Shown: positions 51,082 through 59,422 of the stretch, piece by piece
How the letters are laid out: each line of letters starts with the position of its first letter
How positions within the stretch are numbered: the stretch's first letter is position 1
Assembly (NCBI RefSeq): GCF_018885265.1
Contig: NZ_CP076538.1
Coordinates: 3,136,001-3,200,000 of the forward strand
Length of the DNA: 64,000 nt
Reading direction: 5' to 3'
Source: Amycolatopsis aidingensis
GTDB lineage: Bacteria; Actinomycetota; Actinomycetes; Mycobacteriales; Pseudonocardiaceae
Notes under the pieces: model-generated
Told to the model about the DNA's origin: nothing
What the model saw: the letters and a program-made list of their open reading frames with translations, nothing else
Database searches by the model: none
Made by a program: the position numbers and the translations under genes

Positions 51082-52542
51082 CTAGAAGGGGTAGCGGGCA
51101 GGCTCGCCGCGCACGGTGATCCACCGGGTGTCGGTGAACGCCTCGATGTTGGCGCCTGTCCCGCCGAACCGGCTACCGGTTCCGGAGGCCGCGATCCCGC
51201 CGAACGGAGCCACCGCCTCGTCGTTCACCGTCTGGTCGTTGATGTGCACGATGCCGGTCGGGATCCGCTCGGCCAGCGCGAGTCCCTTGGCCACATCCCT
51301 GGTCACGATGCCGAGGCTGAGCCCGTACTCGCTGTCGGCGGCCAGCGCGGCGGCCTGCTCCGGGGTGCCGAAGGGCAGCACCGGGGCAACCGGCCCGAAC
51401 ACCTCCTGCGCGTAGGCAGGCATCTCGATATCCACTCCGGACAGCACCGTCGGCCGGTAAAACAGCTCCTGATAGCTGCCGCCCGCCGCCAGCCGGGCCC
51501 CTGAGTCCACAGTGGACTGGACCAGGGAGTGCACCTTGTCCCGCTGGCCTGCGTCGATGATCGGTCCGAGCGCGACGTCCTCGGCGGCGGGATTGCCGAC
51601 CCGCAGCGCGTCCGCCCTTGCCGCCAGCCGCTCCACGTACTCCTCGTGCAGGCTCTCGTGCACCAGATGCCGCCCGGTGGCCATGCAGATCTGCCCGGAG
51701 TGCAGGAACGATCCCCAGGCGCCCAGGCCGGTCGCGGCGTCAAGGTCGACGTCGTCCAGTACCACGATGGCCGAGTTCCCGCCGAGCTCGAGGTGGGTGC
51801 GTTTGAGGTGCCGCGCGGCCAGCTCACCGACCCTGCGGCCCGCGCCGGTGGATCCGGTGAACGAGATCACCGGCACCAGCGGGTCGGTCACCAGCGCCTC
51901 GCCAGCCGCCACCTCCCCCGGCAGCATGTGCAGCAGGCCCTCCGGCAGCCCTGCCTCCTCGAAGATCCGCGCCAGGGTCACCCCACCGCTGACCCCGGTG
52001 CGCGGGTCCGGCTTCAGGATCACCGCGTTGCCCAGCGCCAGCGCGGGAGCCACCGAGCGGATGGCAAGGACGAGCGGGAAGTTGAAGGGGGCGATCACCC
52101 CGACCACGCCCACCGGAATCCTGCGGACCATGGAAAGCCGGTCCTGCGCCGACGGCAGCAGCTCGCCCTGGGGCGCCGAGGTCAGCGCGGCAGCCTCGAA
52201 GCACTCCTGCGCGGCCATATCGGTCTCCACGCCTGCCTTGGCCCGGACCGAACCGGCCTCGGCGATCAGCCAGTCCTGCACCTCGGTGGCGTGCTGCTGC
52301 CACAGCTCGCCCGCGCGGCGCAGCACCGCGGCCCGTTCGTGGTACGGGCGGGCGGCCCAGTCCCGCTGCGCGGCGGCTGCGGCCTCCGCTGCGCGGCCGA
52401 CGTCCTCGGCTCCGGCCATGCCCAGCCTGCCGAGCTCGGTCCCGGTCGCGGGCTCGACGACGGCGCGGTCCCCGCCGCTGCCGGTCCGCCAGCCCTCGCC
52501 TGCGATCTTGCCTGTCCAGATAGCGGTGTCCAGCAGCGTCAT
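51082..52542 (-). CDS. aldehyde dehydrogenase, benzaldehyde/vanillin dehydrogenase type
   Basis: This 486-residue enzyme has VIAPFNFPLVLAIRSVAPAL, THLELGGNSAIVV and the catalytic Cys in LHSGQICMATGRHLV, the pattern of benzaldehyde and vanillin dehydrogenases (XylC/Vdh branch). It would turn 4-hydroxybenzaldehyde or a relative into the acid used by PobA. ATG 52542 lacks a near ribosome site; GTG codons at 52560 and 52566 are alternatives. A 15-bp palindrome at 52588-52602, the IclR-type site of this island, lies 45 bases upstream, inside the end of the IclR gene. Confidence 0.88.
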   Translation of the reverse strand: MTLLDTAIWTGKIAGEGWRTGSGGDRAVVEPATGTELGRLGMAGAEDVGRAAEAAAAAQRDWAARPYHERAAVLRRAGELWQQHATEVQDWLIAEAGSVRAKAGVETDMAAQECFEAAALTSAPQGELLPSAQDRLSMVRRIPVGVVGVIAPFNFPLVLAIRSVAPALALGNAVILKPDPRTGVSGGVTLARIFEEAGLPEGLLHMLPGEVAAGEALVTDPLVPVISFTGSTGAGRRVGELAARHLKRTHLELGGNSAIVVLDDVDLDAATGLGAWGSFLHSGQICMATGRHLVHESLHEEYVERLAARADALRVGNPAAEDVALGPIIDAGQRDKVHSLVQSTVDSGARLAAGGSYQELFYRPTVLSGVDIEMPAYAQEVFGPVAPVLPFGTPEQAAALAADSEYGLSLGIVTRDVAKGLALAERIPTGIVHINDQTVNDEAVAPFGGIAASGTGSRFGGTGANIEAFTDTRWITVRGEPARYPF

Positions 52543-52575
52543 GGGCCGTACTGTGACCACCTCCACGGCGGGCTG

Positions 52576-53370
52576 TCACGCCTGCCGTTCCACTGGCCGA
52601 AAGGCGTCCCCGCCCGTTTCGGCCAGCCTGCGGCCGATCCCGGTGGCGGCTGCGCGCAGCGGCGGAACCAGTTTCGGCAGATCGGCGCGGCTGGAGTGGA
52701 CCACGAGGCCGAGTGCGGCCACCGGGGTACCGTCGGCCTGCAGGACGGGCACCGCGACCGAGCAGGAGCCAAGCGACATCTCCTCGTTGGTCTGCGCGTG
52801 CCCGCGTTCCCTTGTCAGTTCGAGCTCGCGCAGCAGCCTGCCGCGCTCGGCGATGGTGTACCGGGTGAACCGGGGCAGCGGGCGTTCGCAGTAGGCCCGC
52901 ACCAGCGCGGCGTCGGCGTACGCCAGCAGGGCCTTGCCCACCCCGGTGGGATGCAGCGGAAGCCGAGTGCCGATCCGGGAGACGATCGGCACCGAGCGGT
53001 GCCCGGACAGCTTCTCCACGTACAGCGCGTCGAACCCGTCCCGCACGGCGAGGTGCACGTTCTCCCTGCTGGACTCGTACAACTCCTGCAGGAACGGCAG
53101 TGCGGTCTCGCGCAACCTGCTGGACACCGGGGCGAGCAGGCCGATCTCCCACAGCCGCAGGCCGATCCGGTAGCCACCCTCGTCGTCGCGGTCCAGCGCG
53201 CGCCAGGCCGCGAGCTCCGCGGCCAGCCGGTGCGCGGTGGCCAGCGGGAGCCCGGCGCGCTGCGCCATCTCGGACAGGGTCAGCCGCGGGTGAGCCACGT
53301 CGAAGGCGCTGAGCAGGGCGAGCGCGCGGGCGGTGACCGGCTGGCCGGGGCGGGTGCTGTTGCCTGCCAT
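52576..53370 (-). CDS. IclR family regulator (first copy), divergent from pobA
   Basis: This 264-residue regulator has an N-terminal winged helix (RALALLSAFDVAHPRLTLSE, then AGLPLATAHRLAAEL) and a C-terminal IclR effector domain with ENVHLAVRDGFDALYVEKL, SRIGTRLPLHPTGVGKALLA and CSVAVPVLQADG. IclR proteins often answer to aromatic acids. It diverges from pobA, and the gap holds two copies of the TTYCRNNNNNYGRAA palindrome, so it is the prime candidate for binding all five sites. ATG 53370 matches the usual family length. Confidence 0.92.
   Translation of the reverse strand: MAGNSTRPGQPVTARALALLSAFDVAHPRLTLSEMAQRAGLPLATAHRLAAELAAWRALDRDDEGGYRIGLRLWEIGLLAPVSSRLRETALPFLQELYESSRENVHLAVRDGFDALYVEKLSGHRSVPIVSRIGTRLPLHPTGVGKALLAYADAALVRAYCERPLPRFTRYTIAERGRLLRELELTRERGHAQTNEEMSLGSCSVAVPVLQADGTPVAALGLVVHSSRADLPKLVPPLRAAATGIGRRLAETGGDAFRPVERQA
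52588..52602. promoter_or_regulatory. IclR-type palindrome before the aldehyde dehydrogenase gene
   Basis: ttccactggccgaaa fits TTYCRNNNNNYGRAA. It lies 45 bases upstream of the aldehyde dehydrogenase ATG, within the last codons of the IclR gene. The site is one of five matching palindromes in 5 kb. Confidence 0.65.
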
Positions 53371-53396
53371 TCGATGTCCCTGAACTCCTCGATCGC

Positions 53397-53411
53397 TTCC
53401 GTTGAGTGGAA
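53397..53411. promoter_or_regulatory. IclR-type palindrome, left site of the iclR-pobA gap
   Basis: ttccgttgagtggaa fits TTYCRNNNNNYGRAA. It is 26 bases before the IclR ATG, which suits autoregulation, and 50 bases (about five helical turns) from the second site. Confidence 0.7.
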
Positions 53412-53446
53412 GGTAACCGATCGGTCCGCTCGCGGCCGGTCGGAGT

Positions 53447-53461
53447 TTCCGTTCAGCGGAA
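53447..53461. promoter_or_regulatory. IclR-type palindrome, right site of the iclR-pobA gap
   Basis: ttccgttcagcggaa fits TTYCRNNNNNYGRAA with perfect 5-base arms. It lies 74 bases before the pobA ATG, where an IclR-type activator or repressor could act. Confidence 0.7.
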
Positions 53462-53535
53462 GGGTGCGGTCGGCCCTGGCACGGGGCAGCGGGCACGATG
53501 GCCCCGGCATGGTCGAGCGAAACGGAGGTTGGTGC

Positions 53536-54711
53536 ATGCGTACGCAGGTGGGAATCATCGGGGCTGGGCCCGCGGGCCTGTTGCTGTCGCATCTGCTGCA
53601 CCTGCACGGGATCGACTCGGTCGTGCTGGAGGCACGCAGCAGGGACTACGTGCAGCGCAGGGTCCGGGCCGGGGTGCTGGAGCAGCCGACGGCCGAGTTG
53701 CTGCGCGAGGTCGGCCTCGGCACCCGGATGGACGCCGAGGGCATGGCGCACCACGGGATCTCCCTGTGGTTCGACGGTGCCGACCACCGGATCGGCTTCG
53801 ACGAGCTGCTCGGCAAGTCGATCACCGTGTACGGCCAGCAGGAGGTGGTCAAGGACCTGATCGCGACCCGGCTGGAGGCCGGAGGGGAGCTGCTGTTCGA
53901 GGTCGCGGACGTCGCCCCGCACGGGCTCACCACGGACCGGCCTTCGATCACCTTCACCGACGCCGATGGCAGGCCGCGGGAGCTGGAGTGCGCGGTGGTC
54001 GCGGGCTGCGACGGCTTCCACGGCGTCAGCAGGCAGGCCATCCCGGGAGGCGAGCTGACCATCCACGAGCACGAGTACCCCTTCGCCTGGCTCGGCATCC
54101 TGGCCGAGGCGCCCCCGGTGCACGAGGAGCTGATCTACACCCACCATGAGCGTGGGTTCGCGCTCTACTCGATGCGGTCACCGCGGCTGACCCGGCTCTA
54201 CCTCCAGGTGGACCCGGACGAGGAGATCGGGTACTGGCCGGACGAGAAGATCTGGTCCGAACTGCACACCCGGCTCGCCCTCGACGGTGAGTCCGGGCTG
54301 CCCGAGGGGCCTCTGCGGGAGAAGGGGATCAGCACCATGCGCAGCTTCGTGGCCTCCCCGATGCAGTACGGACGGCTTTTCCTCGCCGGGGACGCGGCGC
54401 ATATCGTCCCGCCGACCGGGGCCAAGGGGATGAACCTCGCCGTCGCCGATGTCAGCCTGCTGGCCCGCGCGCTGGAACGGCTGCTCGCGCACAACGAAAC
54501 CGACCTCGTAGAGTCCTATTCGGATACCGCGTTGCGCAGGGTGTGGCGGGCCGAGCACTTCTCCTGGTTCATGACCTCGATGCTGCACCGCTTCCCAGGG
54601 CACGACCCGTTCCAGCGCCAGTTGCAGCTGGCGCAGCTGCGCTACACCGCAGAGTCCACGGCTGCGGCCACCAGCCTCGCCGAGAACTACGTCGGCCTCC
54701 CGTTCGCCTGA
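53536..54711 (+). CDS. pobA: 4-hydroxybenzoate 3-monooxygenase
   Basis: This 391-residue flavoprotein hydroxylates 4-hydroxybenzoate to protocatechuate. It has the FAD motif VGIIGAGPAGLLLSHLL, QRRVRAGVLEQPTAELL (a hallmark of PobA), VAGCDGFHGVSRQAIPG, and LFLAGDAAHIVPPTGAKGMN. Length matches the Pseudomonas enzyme (394). ATG 53536 follows CGGAGG at 8 bases. The gene diverges from an IclR regulator, with two palindromic sites between. The protocatechuate ring-cleavage genes are not in this window. Confidence 0.95.
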   Translation: MRTQVGIIGAGPAGLLLSHLLHLHGIDSVVLEARSRDYVQRRVRAGVLEQPTAELLREVGLGTRMDAEGMAHHGISLWFDGADHRIGFDELLGKSITVYGQQEVVKDLIATRLEAGGELLFEVADVAPHGLTTDRPSITFTDADGRPRELECAVVAGCDGFHGVSRQAIPGGELTIHEHEYPFAWLGILAEAPPVHEELIYTHHERGFALYSMRSPRLTRLYLQVDPDEEIGYWPDEKIWSELHTRLALDGESGLPEGPLREKGISTMRSFVASPMQYGRLFLAGDAAHIVPPTGAKGMNLAVADVSLLARALERLLAHNETDLVESYSDTALRRVWRAEHFSWFMTSMLHRFPGHDPFQRQLQLAQLRYTAESTAAATSLAENYVGLPFA

Positions 54712-54715
54712 TCCG

Positions 54716-54730
54716 TTTCACTGGCCGGAA
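54716..54730. promoter_or_regulatory. IclR-type palindrome before the symporter pair
   Basis: tttcactggccggaa fits TTYCRNNNNNYGRAA. It starts 5 bases after the pobA stop and lies 76 bases before the GTG of the small membrane gene. Confidence 0.7.
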
Positions 54731-54806
54731 TAGCCGGGTTTCGCCGTTCCGGGCGGCTACTCGATGCTGTGCCCCGCCGGATACGACGCGGTATCGAGGA
54801 GGCACG

Positions 54807-55100
54807 GTGACGACCGGAAAGGCCCGCGACCAGGGCGGTACGGACACAGTGGACAGCGAACGGGCCGATGCGGCGGTCCGCCGCAGGAAACGGGTCGCGC
54901 TCACCGCCGCGGCGGTCACCCTCGTCGGGTTCCTGACGTTCCCGGTGCTCACCTCGTTCACCAGCCTGCTCGACGGCGTGGTGCACGGGGTCGGGATCGG
55001 CTACCTGGTCGGCTTCGCGGTGATGGTGCTCCCGGTGCTGGGCGCGGTCGCCTTCTGCGGCTGGGCCAACCGGGCCGAGCGCGGGGGAGGGGACCGATGA
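54807..55100 (+). CDS. small membrane protein paired with the symporter (DUF485-like)
   Basis: This 97-residue protein has a charged N terminus (about 35 residues) and two hydrophobic segments (VALTAAAVTLVGFLTFPVLT and IGYLVGFAVMVLPVLGAVAF). This matches the small partner genes found before acetate/solute symporters. GTG 54807 follows GAGGAGGCAC. It overlaps the symporter gene by 4 bases. It probably helps assembly or regulation of the transporter in the membrane. Family assignment rests on layout more than on sequence. Confidence 0.78.
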   Translation: MTTGKARDQGGTDTVDSERADAAVRRRKRVALTAAAVTLVGFLTFPVLTSFTSLLDGVVHGVGIGYLVGFAVMVLPVLGAVAFCGWANRAERGGGDR

Positions 55101-56608
55101 ACGTGCCCGCGGTACTGATCGTGGTGGCACTGATCGCGGTCACCCTGGTACTCACCAGCTACGCATCCCGGCGAAACAACAGCGCCGACGACCACTACGT
55201 GGCCTCATCCCGCATCGGCGGCTGGCAGAACGGGCTCGCGCTGGCGGGTGACCAGCTGTCCGCCGCGGCCCTGCTCGGTATCACCGGCGCGGTGGCGCTT
55301 GGCGGCTTCGACGGCTTCTATCTCGCGGTCGGGGTGCCCGCGGCCTACCTGCTGATGCTGCTGGTGATCGCCGAGCCGCTGCGTAACCTCGGGCGCTACA
55401 CCATGGCCGACGCGGTGGCCGCCCGGTTCGAAGGCCGCGGGCTGCGTGGCGTGATGGCATTGTCCACTTTGGTCATCAGCATTATCTACATGGTGATCCA
55501 GTTCATCGGGGCAGGGCTGCTGGCGCAGCTGCTGCTCGGGGTGAGCTTCCCGGTCGCGGTACTGGTGATCGGCACGCTGATGACCCTCTACACCTTCCTC
55601 GGTGGCATGGTCGGCACCACCTACATCCAGGTGTTCAAGGCGGTGCTGCTGATCGGGACGGTGTTCGCCCTGCTGGTGCTGGTTACCGCCGAGACCGGCG
55701 GTAACCCGCTGGGCTCCATGCAGGAGGCCGCCGACCGGTTCGGTGCCGAGGTGATCGCGCCACAACAGGGCGATCTCACCGGCTCACTGGACACGATCTC
55801 GCTGCTGCTGGGCATGGTGCTCGGCATGATGGGACTGCCGCACGTCATGGTGCGGTTCCTGACCGTGCGCAACGGGCGGGCGGCGCGGCAGTCGATCCAG
55901 GTGGCGATGTGGATCTACGCGTTCTTCTTCTGCGCGCTGCCGATCTTCGGCTACGCCGCGCTGAACCTGGTCGGCAGGGACACGATCACCGCCGACAACG
56001 AGGCAGGCAACCTGGCCGCGCCCCGGCTGGCCGAGACCCTCGGCGGGAACCTGCTGTTCGCGATCGTCGCGGGCGTGGTGATGACCACGATCCTCGCCGT
56101 GCTGGCAGGCCTTTCCATCGCCTCCTCCGGTGCGGTGGCGCACGACCTCTACACCACCGTGCTCCGGCGCGGCGCGGTGCCGCGGGGCAGGCAGCTGCTG
56201 GTGGGCAGGGTGGCCGGTGCGGGGATCGCGGTGATCGCGATGCTGATGGCCTTCGCCGCCAAGGACCTCAACGTCGCCTTCCTCGGCAACCTCGCCTTCT
56301 CGGTCGCGGCCAGCACCACCATGCCGGTGCTGCTGCTGACCATCTACTGGCGCCGGTTCAACCGCAGGGGCGCGGTCTCCGGCCTGGTCGGCGGGCTGGT
56401 CTCGGCGGTGGGGCTGGTCGCGCTCGGCCCGGACGTGCTCGGTGCCGCGGCCGTGTTCCCGCTGACCATCCCGGCGCTGGTGTCGGTGCCCTTCGGGTTC
56501 GGCTGCGCCTGGCTGGGCACCAGGGCGGGGCGGGACGACCCGGCCGCCGCGGGCACCGACTACGACCAGATTGCCCGCCGGGCGTTTCCCGCGCGCCAGG
56601 AGTCCTGA
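55097..56608 (+). CDS. sodium:solute symporter family transporter
   Basis: This 503-residue membrane protein has about thirteen hydrophobic segments and the SSS motifs SADDHYVASSRIGGWQNGLA and GDQLSAAALLGITGAVALGG. A later conserved stretch is MMGLPHVMVRFLTVRNGRAA, like ActP/MctC carboxylate transporters. It would import an organic acid with sodium. The setting between pobA and a TPP enzyme gene, behind an IclR-type site, suggests an aromatic acid. Direct evidence for the substrate is lacking. Confidence 0.9.
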   Translation: MNVPAVLIVVALIAVTLVLTSYASRRNNSADDHYVASSRIGGWQNGLALAGDQLSAAALLGITGAVALGGFDGFYLAVGVPAAYLLMLLVIAEPLRNLGRYTMADAVAARFEGRGLRGVMALSTLVISIIYMVIQFIGAGLLAQLLLGVSFPVAVLVIGTLMTLYTFLGGMVGTTYIQVFKAVLLIGTVFALLVLVTAETGGNPLGSMQEAADRFGAEVIAPQQGDLTGSLDTISLLLGMVLGMMGLPHVMVRFLTVRNGRAARQSIQVAMWIYAFFFCALPIFGYAALNLVGRDTITADNEAGNLAAPRLAETLGGNLLFAIVAGVVMTTILAVLAGLSIASSGAVAHDLYTTVLRRGAVPRGRQLLVGRVAGAGIAVIAMLMAFAAKDLNVAFLGNLAFSVAASTTMPVLLLTIYWRRFNRRGAVSGLVGGLVSAVGLVALGPDVLGAAAVFPLTIPALVSVPFGFGCAWLGTRAGRDDPAAAGTDYDQIARRAFPARQES

Positions 56609-56614
56609 GTGCCT

Positions 56615-56702
56615 GTTCCTGAACTGGACTTTGCCACTCGAGGCGAGCGGCGGTGCCGGAACCCGAGTCCGGCCGAGCCGACCGTGTCGCGAGTTCAGGA
56701 AC
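56615..56702. repeat. 88-bp segment with 11-base inverted ends before the second IclR gene
   Basis: gttcctgaact (56615-56625) and agttcaggaac (56692-56702) are perfect inverted repeats. The inner stretch 56664-56695 closely matches 23570-23602 in another intergenic region. It may be a dispersed repeat or a terminator-operator for the symporter and IclR genes. Confidence 0.6.
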
Positions 56703-56750
56703 GGACGCTGAGTGTTGCGTGCGGCCGTGGCCGTGCTCAACACTCGCGCT

Positions 56751-57500
56751 ATGCCGGACGACCTCGTGCCCAAGGCGGTGCTGCCGCGAGCGCTGCGGCT
56801 GCTCGACGCCTTCGGCCCCACCGACACCGAGCTGAGCCTTGCCGAGCTGGCCGAGCGCAGCGGGCTGCCCAAACCGACGGCGCTGCGCATGCTCGGCGAG
56901 CTGGTGTCCTGGGGCGCACTGGACCGGGTGGGTTCCGGCTACCAGCTGGGGATGAAGCTGTTCCGGCTGGGCCAGCAGGTCTCCCGCGCCAGGACGCTGT
57001 GCGACACCGGACGGCCGTACCTCACCGACCTGTACGAGGCCACCCACGAGAACGTGCACCTCGCCGTCAGCGACGACCTGGACACGCTGTTCGTGGACAA
57101 GGTCTCCGGCAGTTCCTCGGTCCGGATCATCTCCAGGGTGGGCGGCAGGCTGCCCGCGTACTGCACGGCCACCGGCAAGGTGTTCCTTGCCAACTCCGGG
57201 CGCGAGCGGTTCATGCGGACTGTCGAATGTGGCCTGACCAGGTACACCCCGCGCACCATCGTGCTGCCCGGCCTGCTGCACAGGGAACTGGACCGGACCA
57301 GGGAACGCGGCTACGGGGTGAACTACGAGGAAGCCGAGGTCGGCGTGTCCGCGGTGGCGGCGCCGGTGTACGGACCGGACGGCACGGTGGTCGCGGCGAT
57401 CTCGATCACCGGAAGAGCGAGCGCGGTCACCGCCGAGCGGCTGGCTCCCGCCGTGCTCACCGCGGCACGCGGGTTCTCCCGGGTGCTCGCGGGCGGCTGA
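56751..57500 (+). CDS. IclR family regulator (second copy)
   Basis: This 249-residue regulator has a winged helix with ELSLAELAERSGLPKPTALR and an effector domain with ENVHLAVSDDLDTLFVDKVS, then GGRLPAYCTATGKVFLA. It is a paralogue of the IclR at 52576. ATG 56751 has no ribosome site and might be leaderless; GTG 56712 adds 13 residues and follows GGAACGGA. It stands between the symporter and the TPP enzyme gene, 78 bases before the latter. Either IclR protein could bind the shared palindromes. Confidence 0.9.
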   Translation: MPDDLVPKAVLPRALRLLDAFGPTDTELSLAELAERSGLPKPTALRMLGELVSWGALDRVGSGYQLGMKLFRLGQQVSRARTLCDTGRPYLTDLYEATHENVHLAVSDDLDTLFVDKVSGSSSVRIISRVGGRLPAYCTATGKVFLANSGRERFMRTVECGLTRYTPRTIVLPGLLHRELDRTRERGYGVNYEEAEVGVSAVAAPVYGPDGTVVAAISITGRASAVTAERLAPAVLTAARGFSRVLAGG

Positions 57501-57519
57501 GTGCGAGCACCCGGCGCGG

Positions 57520-57534
57520 TTTCATTGGCCGAAA
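57520..57534. promoter_or_regulatory. IclR-type palindrome before the TPP enzyme gene
   Basis: tttcattggccgaaa fits TTYCRNNNNNYGRAA. It lies 44 bases before ATG 57579 and 20 bases after the IclR stop codon. Confidence 0.7.
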
Positions 57535-57578
57535 TGCCCGGCGTGCGCGCGGCCCGGCCCTGGTTGTTGGCTGGGGAC

Positions 57579-59339
57579 ATGAGCGCACCGCGGTACACCA
57601 CCAGCACGGCATTCCTGGAGGCGCTGACCGAGGTCGGCGTGCGCTATGTGTTCGCCAACCTCGGCAGTGACCATCCCGGCCTGATCGAGGCCTACGCGCG
57701 GGCGCGCGCCGAGGGCACCGTGGACCGGTTCCCCGAACTGGTGATCTGTCCGCACGAGAGTGTGGCCTTCTCCGCGGCCCAGGGCTACGCGCAGGCCACC
57801 GGCCGGATCCAGGCGGTGCTGGTGCACGTGGAATGCGGCACCCAGAACATCGGCGGCATGCTGCACAACGCCGCCAAGGGCCGGGTGCCGGTGCTGGTGT
57901 TCGCCGGTGCCTCGCCGGTCACTCAGCACGGCGAGCACACCGGCAGCAGGGACGAGTTCATCCAGTGGGTGCAGGACGTGCACGACCAGCGCGGCATCGT
58001 GCGCGGCTACACCAAGTACGACTACGAGATCCGGGTCGCGGACAACGTCAAGCAGATCGTGCATCGCGCGGCGCAGATCGCGGCCAGCGAGCCGGCGGGC
58101 CCGGTCTACCTGGTGGGCGCGCGGGAGGTGATGGAGCAGCGGCTGGAGCAGGCCGCCGCGGACCGGCCGGAGTACGCCCTGGACCGGTACACCCCGGTCG
58201 AGCCGGCCGCACTGGCGCAGGGAACCCTGCGCAGGATCGGCGAGGCGCTCGCCGGGGCGGCACGCCCGGTGATCGTCACCTCCTACCTCGGCCGGGACCA
58301 GGAGGCGGTACCGGCACTGGTCGGCCTGGCCGAGCGGCTGGGCGCGCCGGTGATCGAGTCGGTGCCGATGTGGCTGAACTTCCCCGCGGACCACCCGTTG
58401 CACGGTGGCCACCAGTGGAACATCCCGGAGCACCACCCGCTGCTGGCGGCCGCGGACGTGGTGCTGGTGCTTGGCAGCGACGTCCCGTGGATCCCGGTCC
58501 GGAACGGGCCCGGCGCGGGCGCGCGGGTGTTCGTGGTGGACGTCGATCCGCTGAAGGAGCAGATGCCGTTGTGGCACCTGCCTGCCGAGCTGTTCGCCCG
58601 CGCCGACCTCGGCATCGCGGCGCGGCAGCTCACCGGGTTCCTCGAGGAGCCGGGGCGGCTCGATGCGGCGCTGGTGCGGGAGCGGCTTGCCGCCGCCGCG
58701 ACGGCGCGGGAGCGGCGCCTGCGCGAGCTGACCGCCCGCGAACAGCCGGATCCCGAGGTGATCACCCCCGAGTACCTGCTTGCCTGCCTGCGGGCGGAAC
58801 TGGCCACCGTGGACGGTGAGACCATTGTGCTCACCGAGGCCATCACCAACTACCTCGCGGTGAGCGAGCACCTGCGGCGCACCCGGCCGGGCGGGCTGCT
58901 CGGCTCCGGCGGCGGCTCGCTCGGCTGGTACGCGGGCGCCGCGATCGGGGTCAAGCTGGCGCGGCCGGACGCACTGGTGGTGTCGGTGGTGGGGGACGGC
59001 ACCTACCTGTTCGGCGTGCCGGCCTCGGCGCTGTGGACCGCCCGCAGGTACGGCGTGCCCAGCCTGACGATCATCCTGGACAACGAGGGCTGGCAGGCGC
59101 CGAAGGTGTCCGCGCTCGGGGTGCACCCGGACGGCGCTGCGGCGGAGGCGGACGATTTCGGCGTGGGGTTCGCACCGGGGGCGGACCTGCCCGCCGTGGC
59201 CGCGGCCGCCGGGGGTGCGCTGGCGCGCACCGTGACGGCGCCCGCGGAGCTGCCCGCGGCGGTGCGGGAGGCGGTGCAGACCGTCCGATCCGGACGTTCC
59301 GCCGTGCTCGCCGCCCGCCTGCCCCCGGTGCAGCCCTGA
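57579..59339 (+). CDS. thiamine pyrophosphate-dependent enzyme (acetolactate synthase/benzoylformate decarboxylase superfamily)
   Basis: This 586-residue enzyme has the three domains of the family. The cofactor-activating Glu lies in VICPHESVAFSAAQGYAQAT, the middle domain carries VVLVLGSDVPWIPV, and the TPP motif is VVGDGTYLFG with LDN about 30 residues on. It would decarboxylate or ligate a 2-oxo acid. Beside an aromatic aldehyde dehydrogenase, PobA and a shared operator, an aryl-glyoxylate decarboxylase is possible. That is inference, and a hydrolase or lyase role cannot be ruled out. The stop codon lies inside a palindromic repeat. Confidence 0.88.
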   Translation: MSAPRYTTSTAFLEALTEVGVRYVFANLGSDHPGLIEAYARARAEGTVDRFPELVICPHESVAFSAAQGYAQATGRIQAVLVHVECGTQNIGGMLHNAAKGRVPVLVFAGASPVTQHGEHTGSRDEFIQWVQDVHDQRGIVRGYTKYDYEIRVADNVKQIVHRAAQIAASEPAGPVYLVGAREVMEQRLEQAAADRPEYALDRYTPVEPAALAQGTLRRIGEALAGAARPVIVTSYLGRDQEAVPALVGLAERLGAPVIESVPMWLNFPADHPLHGGHQWNIPEHHPLLAAADVVLVLGSDVPWIPVRNGPGAGARVFVVDVDPLKEQMPLWHLPAELFARADLGIAARQLTGFLEEPGRLDAALVRERLAAAATARERRLRELTAREQPDPEVITPEYLLACLRAELATVDGETIVLTEAITNYLAVSEHLRRTRPGGLLGSGGGSLGWYAGAAIGVKLARPDALVVSVVGDGTYLFGVPASALWTARRYGVPSLTIILDNEGWQAPKVSALGVHPDGAAAEADDFGVGFAPGADLPAVAAAAGGALARTVTAPAELPAAVREAVQTVRSGRSAVLAARLPPVQP

Positions 59340-59414
59340 ACGTGGCGTTCGCGACGTCAGATGTCCCGATAGTGCCGTTCGCGACGTTGAACGTCCGGAA
59401 AGCCACGTTCAGGG
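59334..59414. repeat. 75-bp palindromic repeat between convergent genes (copy 2), with 81-bp outer arms
   Basis: ccctgaacgtggc and gccacgttcaggg are perfect 13-base inverted ends. The 75-bp core (59337-59411) aligns with 24471-24545 without gaps at 57 of 75 positions. It fills the gap between two convergent genes and holds the TPP enzyme stop codon, so it may terminate transcription from both sides. Confidence 0.75.
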
Positions 59415-59422
59415 CCCGGTCG

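Noticed and set aside
51529..53535. long upstream extension of the pobA frame
   Set aside because: It runs antisense through the aldehyde dehydrogenase and IclR genes. PobA has its normal length from 53536 with a good ribosome site.
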